DNA from: an uncultured Bacteroidota bacterium
GTDB lineage: Bacteria > Bacteroidota > Bacteroidia > Chitinophagales > Chitinophagaceae
DNA length: 21,920 nucleotides
Assembly (NCBI GenBank): GCA_903905685.1
Contig: CAIVHI010000491.1
Location: 1 to 21,920, forward strand
Direction of reading: 5' to 3'
The position numbers were made by a program, and so were the translations under genes. Shown piece by piece: positions 1 to 7,745 of this stretch (positions are counted from its first letter, which is position 1; every line of letters begins with the position of its first letter). The notes beneath the pieces are model-generated. The model was not told the DNA's origin and ran no database searches. It saw only the letters and a list, made by a program, of their open reading frames with translations.

Positions 1-42
1 ATAACCAAAAACAGTATTTAAACAACAAATTAAAACAGCTAT

Positions 43-3000
43 ATGAAATCAAAAAAGCTACTCAGTATCGCCACGATGCTGACGTGTTTCGGCGGCTCGG
101 TCGCGGTAGCAAAAACCGTAGACCTCACAACTGCCAAGCAGACGGGGTTCCATTTCATGACGAACCGCATAGGTTCGTCGGTGATGGCCAATAAAAATGC
201 GCTAACCTTGGCCTACACGGCAACAGGCGCTACATCGGGACAGCCTTGCTACTACATCTTCAATGTATCGCACGGATTCGTAATCGTGTCGGCCGAAGAT
301 GCAGTGAAACCTATTTTGGCGTTCTCCAATGAAACCCAATTCAACACTTCGAAAATTCCACACAGCACCCAATATTTGTTGGATGGTTATACGAAGCAAA
401 TCGACAATATTAAAACCACCAATACGCCGGCTACTGCCGAAGTTGCCCAAAAGTGGTCGAACCTGAATACGCCAACCAACCCCAAAAGCACCGACCGTAC
501 CACAAGTGTAGTGGTTGGCCCACTATTGGGTAGCTTGATTTGGGACCAAGCCCCTTACTATAACGATAGCTGCCCTAACGATGTTGTAGGCGGCGGACTG
601 AGTGTAACCGGCTGCGTGGCAACGGCTACAGCTCAAGTCATGAAATATTGGAGTTGGCCCAGCCAGGGTGTAGGCACGCATACCTACACGACAGCAACAC
701 GTGGATTTACGTGTTCGGCCAACTTCGGTGCTGCAACCTACAACTGGACGGCTATGCCCAACAGCATTTCCGCACACAACACAGCCATTGCGCAACTCAT
801 GTATCACGTGGGTGTGGCGGTGGACATGGACTACACTGCTGCTGAAAGCGGTGCATATGTAATCTCCGCTGCAACCGGCACACCTCCCAACTGCGCGCAA
901 TATGCACTTACGCAGTATTTCAAGTACGATGCCACTTCAATTCAAGGCCTCTCCCGCTCCAGCTATGCTGATGCAGCATGGTATAGCCTTATCACTACCG
1001 ACCTCTCAGCTGGCCGCCCTGTAATCTACTCCGGTTCCGGTTCGGCCGGTGGCCACTGCTGGGTATTGGATGGCTATGACGACACTCTGGGCACCAACTA
1101 CTTCCATTGCAATTGGGGCTGGAGCGGTACTGGTCCTGACGGATTCTATTCAGTTGACAACATGAATCCTCCCGCACTAGGCACCGGCGGCGGCGGCGGC
1201 GGTTTCGACTCGTCGCAGGCTGCAATTTTCGGTATCAAACCGAACATATTCCCCATAACAGGAACTTTGACCGTTTGCCAAACGCACACAACCACTTTGG
1301 CTGACGCCACTTCGGGTGGAACATGGACGAGCGGCACAACAAGCGTAGCTACTGTTAGCAGCGCAGGTGTGGTAACCGGTGTTGCCGCAGGCACCTCGGT
1401 TATTACTTACAATGTATCCGGCAATTCGGTTTATGCTACGGTAACTGTTAACCCATTGCCCAATGCCGGCACCATTACCGGCGGTGCAACAGCAATTTGC
1501 TTGGGCGGCACAGCCACCCTTACCGATGCTGCAACCGGCGGTACTTGGTCTAGTACTTCTACAGGCGTGGCTACAGTGTCGGGCGGCATTGTTTCAGCAG
1601 TAACGGGCGGTTCAGCTACAATCGATTATTCCGTGACCAACTCTTGCGGAACCGCTGTAGCATCAACCACCATCACGGTAAACAATGCACCTGCAATAAC
1701 CGCTACACCTACACTTACCCCCCCTACTTCTAACCCTTGCGTTGGCGGCACCTCGTCTTATTCAGCTTCATGTACCGGTGCAACCTCGTTCGTATGGACG
1801 GTACTGGGTACCGGCTGGAGCGGAACCAGCACTACTTCTGCACTTACAGCAACAGCGGGCAGCGGTACCGGCACCATTGAAGTTCAAGGCAACAACGCTT
1901 GCGGAGCAGGCCCGATGTATACTTATACAGTTACGCCCGACAACACACCCGCAGTACCAACAGTAACCATGTCGGGAACGCTTCCCTGCACAGGCGCAAC
2001 ATCAGCTACCTATAACGCAGCATCAACCGGCGCAACTTCCTACACTTGGGCGGTTATCGGTACCGGTTGGTCAGGTTCCAGCACTACATCTGCTATCAAT
2101 GTCACTCTTGGCACAGGTAGCGCCACTTTGATTTGCACTGCCAACAACCATTGCGGTGCCAGCCGTGCAGACACCAACACGATTTCCTCTTCTCCATTGC
2201 CCGTCACTCCAATCGTGAACTTGACTAGTGCGTTCCCTTGCGCAGGTACAACATCTGCGACCTATACTGCCACTTCGCTGGGTGCATTGACCTACAACTG
2301 GACCGTAACCGGTACGGGTTGGAGCGGCACAAGCACTACCGGTACCCTTAATGTGACCATCGGCACAGGTACGGGTACCATTGTTTGTACCGGTGTAAAT
2401 GCCTGCGGTAGTGGTACCGCAACAACAGTTACGCTTACTCCTGCTACTCCGGTATCGGCAGCAACAGCCATTTCTTCTGTCGGCTCCATCTGCTCAGGCA
2501 CTGCGGCCGAATTCACGACTCCTGCAATTGCAGGTGCAACGTCCTATGTATGGACCGTTTCAGGAACAGGTTGGAGTGGCTCCAGCACTACAGCTACACT
2601 GAGCGCGACAGCAGGCACAGGCCCCGGCACCATTACCGTTGCCGGCGTTGGCCCTTGCGGCACCGGCGCTCCATTTACTTTGTCTTCTGTAACGCCTTCC
2701 ATCTCCCCTTCTGCAAACTTCTCGTTGGGTGCACACACAGAGTCGGTAGGCTCCAACGACCTGCTGACTTACACAGGTTCATCTACATCGTCAAGCGCAA
2801 CTTACTCTTGGAACTTCGCCGGCGGCAGTGCTTCACCCGGTGTAGGCGTTGGCCCACACTTGGTGTCTTGGGCTACTCCAGGCTTGAAGACGGTAAGCTT
2901 GATAGTCATTGATGGTGGTTGCGCGTCTGCAGCCTATTCCGACACTGTAATGGTTGGCTCTACAACCGGCCTCGAATCTGTAGCTGCAAACACCGAAATG

Positions 3001-3240
3001 ACCATCGTTCCGAACCCCAACACGGGTGTTTTCGAAATCGTTTTCGGTAATGCGACCGCAAAATCGGTAACGGTAAAGATTGCCGATATGGAAGGCCGTA
3101 TCGTATTCACCAACAAATACGAAAACGTAAACGGCAGCTCGGTTAAAGTGAACGTTTCACAATTGCCGAACGCGGTATACCTTGCCACCATCACCACCGA
3201 TGGCAATACCGCCAACAGGAAGATCATCATCAACAGATAA
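43..3240 (+). CDS. Secreted C10-family (streptopain-like) cysteine peptidase with Ig-like repeats and T9SS sorting domain
   Basis: This 1065-residue protein is a modular secreted protease. Residues 1-23 form a signal peptide (KSKK, then a hydrophobic stretch ending AVA). Residues about 24-130 resemble the Spi-type propeptide that holds C10 enzymes inactive. The catalytic domain spans about 155-400: the nucleophile is C191 in TGCVATATAQVMKYW, the catalytic histidine is H338 in GGHCWVLDGYD, and HCNWGW (355-360) supplies the usual Asn/Trp region. A glycine-rich loop follows at about 381-387, as is common in this family. Two Big2-like domains lie at about 405-547, four 84-residue repeats at about 552-887, and a PKD-like domain at about 888-972. 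The C-terminal 75-80 residues, starting VPNPNTGVFEI and ending KIIINR, form a type A T9SS sorting domain. The enzyme is therefore expected outside or on the outer membrane, degrading protein. The substrate is unknown. The start at 43 is the only ATG that gives a full signal peptide. Confidence 0.93.
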   Translation: MKSKKLLSIATMLTCFGGSVAVAKTVDLTTAKQTGFHFMTNRIGSSVMANKNALTLAYTATGATSGQPCYYIFNVSHGFVIVSAEDAVKPILAFSNETQFNTSKIPHSTQYLLDGYTKQIDNIKTTNTPATAEVAQKWSNLNTPTNPKSTDRTTSVVVGPLLGSLIWDQAPYYNDSCPNDVVGGGLSVTGCVATATAQVMKYWSWPSQGVGTHTYTTATRGFTCSANFGAATYNWTAMPNSISAHNTAIAQLMYHVGVAVDMDYTAAESGAYVISAATGTPPNCAQYALTQYFKYDATSIQGLSRSSYADAAWYSLITTDLSAGRPVIYSGSGSAGGHCWVLDGYDDTLGTNYFHCNWGWSGTGPDGFYSVDNMNPPALGTGGGGGGFDSSQAAIFGIKPNIFPITGTLTVCQTHTTTLADATSGGTWTSGTTSVATVSSAGVVTGVAAGTSVITYNVSGNSVYATVTVNPLPNAGTITGGATAICLGGTATLTDAATGGTWSSTSTGVATVSGGIVSAVTGGSATIDYSVTNSCGTAVASTTITVNNAPAITATPTLTPPTSNPCVGGTSSYSASCTGATSFVWTVLGTGWSGTSTTSALTATAGSGTGTIEVQGNNACGAGPMYTYTVTPDNTPAVPTVTMSGTLPCTGATSATYNAASTGATSYTWAVIGTGWSGSSTTSAINVTLGTGSATLICTANNHCGASRADTNTISSSPLPVTPIVNLTSAFPCAGTTSATYTATSLGALTYNWTVTGTGWSGTSTTGTLNVTIGTGTGTIVCTGVNACGSGTATTVTLTPATPVSAATAISSVGSICSGTAAEFTTPAIAGATSYVWTVSGTGWSGSSTTATLSATAGTGPGTITVAGVGPCGTGAPFTLSSVTPSISPSANFSLGAHTESVGSNDLLTYTGSSTSSSATYSWNFAGGSASPGVGVGPHLVSWATPGLKTVSLIVIDGGCASAAYSDTVMVGSTTGLESVAANTEMTIVPNPNTGVFEIVFGNATAKSVTVKIADMEGRIVFTNKYENVNGSSVKVNVSQLPNAVYLATITTDGNTANRKIIINR
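1696..2703 (+). repeat. Four tandem 252-bp (84-residue) Ig-like repeats inside the C10 peptidase
   Basis: Anchoring on the motif GTGWSG, the four units have their glycine codon at 1807, 2059, 2311 and 2563, so the period is exactly 252 bp (84 residues). Each unit has an aromatic-rich strand of the type (S/T)Y-x-W-(T/A)-V just before the anchor, STT just after it, a cysteine near the start (NPC, LPC, FPC, SIC) and a cysteine near the end (ACG, HCG, ACG, PCG). One one-residue shift lies between anchors in the fourth unit. The DNA has diverged at synonymous sites, so this is an old protein repeat and not a recent DNA duplication. The two conserved cysteines could form a disulfide in each unit, which is an inference. 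Confidence 0.85.
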
Positions 3241-3257
3241 TCCCGGCTTAGTCATTG

Positions 3258-3300
3258 AACAGGAACGGTGCCGCCCCTTGGGTGGCACCGTTCCTGTTTT
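3258..3300 (+). terminator. Rho-independent terminator after the C10 peptidase gene
   Basis: An 18-bp stem (3258-3275 paired with 3281-3298, containing a single G-T wobble) encloses the five-base loop CCTTG, and the right arm runs into TTTT. It starts 18 bases after the stop codon. The 3' T-run is short, but the stem is very stable. By sequence symmetry it could also act on the opposite strand, since the left arm begins with AA, but no minus-strand gene ends there. Confidence 0.9.
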
Positions 3301-3332
3301 AAGAGGTAGTGGCCTGGAATTGGGCAGGTGAA

Positions 3333-3361
3333 TTGTTTTTGGGGATTATGCATTAAATTTG
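3333..3361 (+). promoter_or_regulatory. Bacteroidota-type promoter for the ATPase/DUF4276 unit
   Basis: TTG at 3333-3335 is followed after 18 bases by TAAATTTG (3354-3361), an exact match to the Bacteroidota -7 consensus TAnnTTTG with acceptable spacing to the -33 element. Transcription would start near 3366-3369 and leave a leader of about 40 bases before the ATG at 3408. This places the two-gene unit under its own promoter, insulated from the peptidase gene by the terminator. Confidence 0.65.
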
Positions 3362-3407
3362 ACTGGCAGTCTTTATAACAGACTTACATTTTTCCGGTAA
3401 ACGCGAC

Positions 3408-4478
3408 ATGGACAAGATAGAAATTCGGGGATATAGGTCTATCAAACACTTGGTACTACCGCTTAGCGACATCAATATCTTGATTGGAGCCAACGGAAGC
3501 GGCAAGAGCAATTTTCTGTCTTTTTTCGATTTCCTCAAACAGATTTACGACTGCAACCTACGGGGGTATGCAGCATTAAAAGGCATCGACACCTTCCTGC
3601 ACAACGGAGAAAAAGAAACTCAGGAAATCGCAACCCACCTTTATTTCAAGTACTCAAATGGCTATTCCTTTACCATCAAAAAAGGAGATTCCGGGTTTAT
3701 TTTTACTGAAGAAGGAATGTGGTATCATAAGAATCCGTATTGGCGCCATTTTGAACCCATAGCAACTTTCGGGCCCGAATCCAACCTACGGATGCAAACC
3801 ATGCCTCGAGCGGGCTATATCCAATCTTACATTAAAGGTCTGGTCAAATACCATTTTCATGATACGGGGGAACGTTCATCGTTCAGCCGGGAATCAAATG
3901 TTGATAACGATAAGTATTTCTTGTACCAAACGGGCAGCAACTTGGCCGCATTCTTATTCAACATCAACAAGGAACATGGAAAAGTTTACAACCTCATCGT
4001 AAAAACGATTCAAGGAATTGCCCCTTATTTTCTCGACTTTTTCTTCCGGCCTGAAAGCAATGGAAACCTCAAATTGAGGTGGCAAAGCAGACATAATTCC
4101 TCAATTTATGGGGTGAACGACTTGTCTGACGGAACAATACGCTTTATTGCATTGACTACGCTGTTCATGCAGCCAAAGTTGCCGGACACCATCATTATCG
4201 ATGAGCCGGAACTCGGATTGCACCCCACTGCAATTGCAAAACTCGCCGGCATGATGAAATCTGTTGCGGCGAAAAAATGCCAAGTTGTAATTGCCACCCA
4301 GTCTACCGACCTCATCAGCCATTTCGAACCCGAAGACATTGTAACTGTTGACCAAATAAATGGAGCAAGCGTTTTCGAACGCTTGGATTCCGAAAAACTC
4401 AAGATTTGGTTGGAAGACTATACCGTTGACGACCTGTGGAAACGAAGCATTATTACTACAGGCCAAACCAATATTTAA
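3408..4478 (+). CDS. AAA family ATPase (OLD/SMC-like, AAA_21 type), probable defence ATPase
   Basis: This 356-residue protein is a compact ABC/SMC-type ATPase. The Walker A motif GANGSGKS is at 27-34, after an N-terminal strand (IEIRGYRSIK) typical of RecF/OLD-like proteins. The ABC signature region is LSDGTIRFI at 239-247, the Walker B motif is TIIIDEPELGLHP at 261-273 with D265 and E266, and a switch region VVIATQSTDLISHF lies at 293-306. No nuclease or TOPRIM domain is fused to it and there are no membrane segments. The next gene begins nine bases after its stop, so the two products probably act together, with this one as the nucleotide-driven sensor or motor. Two hand-counted 60-base samples of the pair gave about 42-43% GC, against 50-57% in single samples of nearby genes, which suggests acquisition. 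The family assignment is firm. The defence role is inferred. Confidence 0.88.
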   Translation: MDKIEIRGYRSIKHLVLPLSDINILIGANGSGKSNFLSFFDFLKQIYDCNLRGYAALKGIDTFLHNGEKETQEIATHLYFKYSNGYSFTIKKGDSGFIFTEEGMWYHKNPYWRHFEPIATFGPESNLRMQTMPRAGYIQSYIKGLVKYHFHDTGERSSFSRESNVDNDKYFLYQTGSNLAAFLFNINKEHGKVYNLIVKTIQGIAPYFLDFFFRPESNGNLKLRWQSRHNSSIYGVNDLSDGTIRFIALTTLFMQPKLPDTIIIDEPELGLHPTAIAKLAGMMKSVAAKKCQVVIATQSTDLISHFEPEDIVTVDQINGASVFERLDSEKLKIWLEDYTVDDLWKRSIITTGQTNI

Positions 4479-4487
4479 TTGCCTGCC

Positions 4488-5144
4488 ATGAAGAGAATCA
4501 TCCTGATATGTGAAGGACCAACGGAGCAGGCATTTGCAAAAACCAACCTCTTAATTCATTTTAGCAATAAGGAAAAAGTCCTGCAAACACCTCTGATTAA
4601 AGCATCAAAGGGTGGCATCGTGAAATGGCCCATATTGAAAGACCAAATCGAAAGACACCTTAAATCTGAGCCGGATACTTACGTGACCACCTTTATTGAC
4701 TACTACGGAGTATTTGAAAAACACGGCTTCCCCGGATGGGCTGCCGCTCAAACAATTCCTGACAAAAATGCTCGGATGTTGGCTTTGGAAAGGTCGATGA
4801 AACAGGACATAGACCAACGCCTTCAACACCGATTTATACCCTACCTACAGCTGCATGAATTTGAAGGACTGCTTTTCAACGACATCCAAATATTTTATGG
4901 TCAGATACCCGAAGTCGATTTAATAGGCAAGCCCGAATTGCAAAAAACGTTTGCCGATTACAGCAATCCTGAAATGATTAACGACAGTCCAAACACCTCA
5001 CCATCACATCGACTGGTTCGAATCATTCGGGGCTACAATAAAGTGGTGTACGGCGACATTCTATCGGAAGCAATCGGTTTGACCCAAATTAGATCAAAGT
5101 CGCCCCGTTTCAATAGTTGGATAACGTTGCTTGAAAATCTATAG
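4488..5144 (+). CDS. DUF4276 family protein, TOPRIM-like partner of the upstream ATPase
   Basis: This 218-residue soluble protein opens with KRIILICEGPTEQAF, the strand-acidic-loop pattern of TOPRIM-type nuclease folds (E9, E13). A second acidic strand, TTFIDYYGV, carries D71, and the hallmark DUF4276 segment PYLQLHEFEGLLF is at 118-130 with E124 and E126. These acidic residues could bind a divalent metal, which makes a nuclease or ribonuclease activity plausible but unproven. A TTG codon at 4479 is in frame and directly abuts the ATPase stop, but ATG at 4488 is the better start because MKRIILICEG aligns with the usual family N-terminus. The nine-base gap to the ATPase gene implies cotranscription and probably a complex. 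The stop lies 13 bases from the end of a convergent gene, with no clear terminator between. Confidence 0.87.
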   Translation: MKRIILICEGPTEQAFAKTNLLIHFSNKEKVLQTPLIKASKGGIVKWPILKDQIERHLKSEPDTYVTTFIDYYGVFEKHGFPGWAAAQTIPDKNARMLALERSMKQDIDQRLQHRFIPYLQLHEFEGLLFNDIQIFYGQIPEVDLIGKPELQKTFADYSNPEMINDSPNTSPSHRLVRIIRGYNKVVYGDILSEAIGLTQIRSKSPRFNSWITLLENL

Positions 5145-5157
5145 CTATACCCCCCAC

Positions 5158-5670
5158 CTACCGCATCACCTTCCATTCCTTAGCTTCCTCACCCTTGTCT
5201 ATCACGGCATTCAGCGCATCCACAGTAGTTTTAACACCTGCGGTGCCGCAATCGTAAAGAGCTTTGAGTGGGTTCTTATTGGCCACTTTATGAAACAACT
5301 CATCGGGCGTTGGCTGCGATGGGAGGGCGGCGTATTCCTCGAAGGTGTATTTCAGGAACACGGTATTGGGGGCTATCCCCCACTCGCTCAGCCAGTAGCC
5401 GTGATGCAGCTTGATGGGCTTCGCACGGCTGCCCGATGCCGCAACATCCTGAGGCGCGGGAAATGATGCCAAGTGTTGACGGTCATCGGTTAGCACGACC
5501 GGTACTTTGTCGGCAAACTTCGCGGCGGCCTTATATACAAAAACATGCGGCCTCGCGCCACCCATACGCTGCTGGGGCTCTAGAGTTGATACCAACTTAC
5601 CGCCACCGCCAAACACTGCGACCGACCCGGCCACCATGGCCGTGAAACAAACCACCGACTTCATTTTCAT
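5158..5670 (-). CDS. Small exported protein of unknown function
   Basis: I do not recognise the family of this 170-residue protein. The first 20-26 residues (MKMKSVVCFTAMVAGSVAVF) look like a signal peptide with a glycine-rich cleavage region. There is no lipobox and no later membrane segment. The mature part is mixed alpha/beta by eye, with a central segment KLHHGYWLSEWGIAPNTVF, the phrase CGTAG near the C-terminus, and a basic end (EWKVMR). Its start is 21 bases downstream of the stop of the 504-residue exported protein on the same strand, so the two are very likely one operon and may work together in the periplasm. ATG codons at 5670 and 5664 are both possible starts. Confidence 0.75.
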   Translation of the reverse strand: MKMKSVVCFTAMVAGSVAVFGGGGKLVSTLEPQQRMGGARPHVFVYKAAAKFADKVPVVLTDDRQHLASFPAPQDVAASGSRAKPIKLHHGYWLSEWGIAPNTVFLKYTFEEYAALPSQPTPDELFHKVANKNPLKALYDCGTAGVKTTVDALNAVIDKGEEAKEWKVMR

Positions 5671-5691
5671 ACGCCTCAGATTTTCGCGAAG

Positions 5692-7206
5692 TTACTTTTT
5701 GGGGATGTACTTTTCCAAAACCGCCTGCAATTGCTCCGAATTATTGGCGTTCACGATGTCCGACAGGAAACCCGCATAAGTCTCTACCACGCGCATCTCG
5801 CGCGAAAACTCTTGCTTAGACTGCTGTAAGCCGTTCAGTATCTTCAAAGTATAGTATAGGCTCGTGCCGTAGGTGTGGTTGTGCACGTTGTCGTAAATAT
5901 AGAGCAGGTCTCCCGTATTGGCGAAATAGGGCTTTACCTCCTGGGGCAGGAATGGGTTAGACATCACCAAGTTGTAGTTCAGGTTCAAGAAACGCAGGTA
6001 ATTGCCCTTCTTGCCCTTAGCCGAGCCTGCATTTACAAACTCCTGCAACGCAGTCAATTGTTCGAGCACTGACGACACATACGGGTCCAACGTTGCCATG
6101 ATGCCGCTGTCGGTGGTCTTGGCCGTGAAGTTGAACATCTTATCGAAGTACGTTGCATCTTTTTGATACACCAACCCCAAGAAATACTTCTTCTCTGCAT
6201 CGTTGAGTGCATTCAATTGCTCAAACGAAATCCAAATATTGGCCTTCCGCTTCGCCGCCGATGCCGTATCGCGAAGTGCCGACTGAATGAGGTTCATGCC
6301 GTGCAGTGCAACTCCCATTTTCTCCTTGGTGGTGCGCTTGCTTTGCGACATCGCCGCGGCCACGTAATATTTTTTGTCCAAGTAGTTGAGCAGGCTCACA
6401 GGGTTGTAGCCACTCGTCACTTTATCGAACAGCTCGACCGTGAATTTCAGCGGGAAGTAATAATCGCTATTCTTGATGGAGGTCACCGTCTTCTCCTTCA
6501 AGAAGGTACATTCAATGTCGGGCACTGCATTTTGGGGATAATTCTCGATGTAGTTGAACATATTGGAAAACACGTTCTCCAAGTCCTCCGAAAATATCTT
6601 CTTGTAACTATCACCAAAGTCTGGGAACTGGCTACTGTTGGAATAGCGCATCTTGTCGAACGTCTCGGGGAAGAAGATTTGCAGTTCACCTACGGTACGT
6701 GCCGCATCGCGCAGGGTATTCATGTAGTCGGCTGTCTGCTTAGGGCGGAACGGCGTTGCCGAATAGTAGTGGATGCCGGTCTCGGCCAAATTGGTTTCGT
6801 ATTGCACCGCAGGAGTTACCGAATTGAAGGGTTGCAACCCAAAGGCCAACACCTTGGTAGGCTGTGCCGAAATGTCGAGGTCGTACAGCAACTGAATCTT
6901 GCCCGACTGATAATACTTATCGAATGCGGCCTGAATCACATTATAGTCGAGCGTACCCACATGGTGGGAGAAAGGCCTGCGCAAAAAAGTGTCCAAGTAG
7001 CCGAGTTGCGCTTTTTCGTTCTGGGAGTAATAGATGACGCTCGTGATTTCGGAGTCCTTCTGCCGCTCCATATTGATGACTTTGCTCAGGAATACGGTAT
7101 CTACCCCGTTAAGGTAAATGGAACCATAATAGGAGCTCTGAGCACCTGCCCGGCCCGCTATGGTGGTTAACAGCGCAATAAATGCGAATTTTTTCATATT
7201 AAACAT
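5692..7206 (-). CDS. Exported protein of unknown function, 504 residues
   Basis: I cannot assign this protein to a named family. It has a convincing signal peptide (MKKFAFIALLTTIAGRAGA, cleavage before QSS) and no later hydrophobic segment long enough to span a membrane, so it is periplasmic or secreted. The rest is rich in Tyr, Phe, Lys and Asn and appears largely helical, with repeated patterns such as NYLRFLNLNYNLVMSNPF. No catalytic motif, metal site or T9SS tail was seen, and the C-terminus (LEKYIPKK) is not a sorting signal. ATG at 7197 (MKKFAF) gives the cleaner signal peptide. ATG at 7206 adds only MFN. It is the first gene of a two-gene minus-strand operon, divergent from the CoA-binding gene across a 151-base spacer. 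Confidence 0.8.
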   Translation of the reverse strand: MFNMKKFAFIALLTTIAGRAGAQSSYYGSIYLNGVDTVFLSKVINMERQKDSEITSVIYYSQNEKAQLGYLDTFLRRPFSHHVGTLDYNVIQAAFDKYYQSGKIQLLYDLDISAQPTKVLAFGLQPFNSVTPAVQYETNLAETGIHYYSATPFRPKQTADYMNTLRDAARTVGELQIFFPETFDKMRYSNSSQFPDFGDSYKKIFSEDLENVFSNMFNYIENYPQNAVPDIECTFLKEKTVTSIKNSDYYFPLKFTVELFDKVTSGYNPVSLLNYLDKKYYVAAAMSQSKRTTKEKMGVALHGMNLIQSALRDTASAAKRKANIWISFEQLNALNDAEKKYFLGLVYQKDATYFDKMFNFTAKTTDSGIMATLDPYVSSVLEQLTALQEFVNAGSAKGKKGNYLRFLNLNYNLVMSNPFLPQEVKPYFANTGDLLYIYDNVHNHTYGTSLYYTLKILNGLQQSKQEFSREMRVVETYAGFLSDIVNANNSEQLQAVLEKYIPKK

Positions 7207-7324
7207 CCGATAGAAAATCTAACAATTCCCCAATATTAATACATCAATCCGGTTTTTTTATTCCGAAAACCGAAATTTAACACCTGTTTTTTGGCTCTAT
7301 TATACAAATGGAGCATAAGTGTTT

Positions 7325-7353
7325 TTGCAGACCGTGCAAAAGGGGTAAATTTG
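7325..7353 (+). promoter_or_regulatory. Bacteroidota-type promoter very close to the CoA-binding gene start
   Basis: TTG at 7325-7327, an 18-base spacer and TAAATTTG at 7346-7353 match the Bacteroidota consensus, with the same spacing as the promoter at 3333-3361. The -7 box ends only four bases before the ATG at 7358, so the expected transcription start falls on or next to the start codon, implying a leaderless or nearly leaderless mRNA. Confidence 0.65.
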
Positions 7354-7357
7354 CACG

Positions 7358-7726
7358 ATGGACGGCAAAAAAACACTGGTTTTGGGCGCATCGCCCAAGT
7401 CCGACAGGTACAGCAATATGGCGGTACGCTTTTTGAGGGATAAGGGCCACGATGTAACCGCCGTGGGAAATAGGGGTGGTATGATTGGCGATGTGGAAAT
7501 AGCCACCACTGCGCCTGATGCCATTTCGGACCTTGACACCGTAACACTTTACCTTAACCCCGAAAACCAAAAACCATTCTACGAATATATCCTCGCCCAA
7601 CACCCCAAGAGAATCATCTTCAACCCAGGCACTGAGAACGAGGAATTGCAAAAATTGGCTGAGGCTCAAGGCATTGCAGCTTGGGAAGCCTGCACTCTCG
7701 TGTTGCTGCGAACCGGCAATTTTTAA
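7358..7726 (+). CDS. CoA-binding domain protein (YccU-like, CoA_binding_2)
   Basis: This 122-residue protein is a single Rossmann-fold CoA-binding domain, the length usual for the family. The N-terminal strand and loop KKTLVLGASPKSDRYSN and the following helix and strand (RFLRDKGHDVTAVG) form the nucleotide-binding beta-alpha-beta unit. A later segment, RIIFNPGTENEEL, matches the conserved NPG(T/A)EN element of this group. Such stand-alone domains bind CoA or similar cofactors, and their physiological role is poorly known. It is cytosolic and has no close partner: the next gene starts 67 bases downstream and has its own promoter-like sequence. Confidence 0.9.
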   Translation: MDGKKTLVLGASPKSDRYSNMAVRFLRDKGHDVTAVGNRGGMIGDVEIATTAPDAISDLDTVTLYLNPENQKPFYEYILAQHPKRIIFNPGTENEELQKLAEAQGIAAWEACTLVLLRTGNF

Positions 7727-7745
7727 TCGGCGTCCGGTTTGGCGC

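Noticed and set aside
1181..1203. GGC trinucleotide run giving six or more glycines, at first read as a phase-variable repeat or a linker
   Set aside because: Glycine-rich loops at this position are normal in the C10 catalytic domain, between the Asn/Trp region and the last strand. Only about five GGC units are present, so slippage variation is not supported.
1696..2703. Possible CRISPR-like or satellite DNA array because of regular spacing
   Set aside because: The period is a multiple of three, the repeats are coding, and identity is at the protein rather than the DNA level.
6163..7170. 335-codon open frame on the plus strand, antisense to the 504-residue exported protein
   Set aside because: The minus-strand frame has a signal peptide and a coherent composition. 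The plus-strand frame has neither and is rich in His and Arg, as expected of an antisense artefact.
7250..7272. CGGTTTT / AAAACCG hairpin in the divergent spacer 7207-7357
   Set aside because: Only seven base pairs, mostly A-T, with a nine-base loop. No gene ends nearby, so a terminator role makes no sense.
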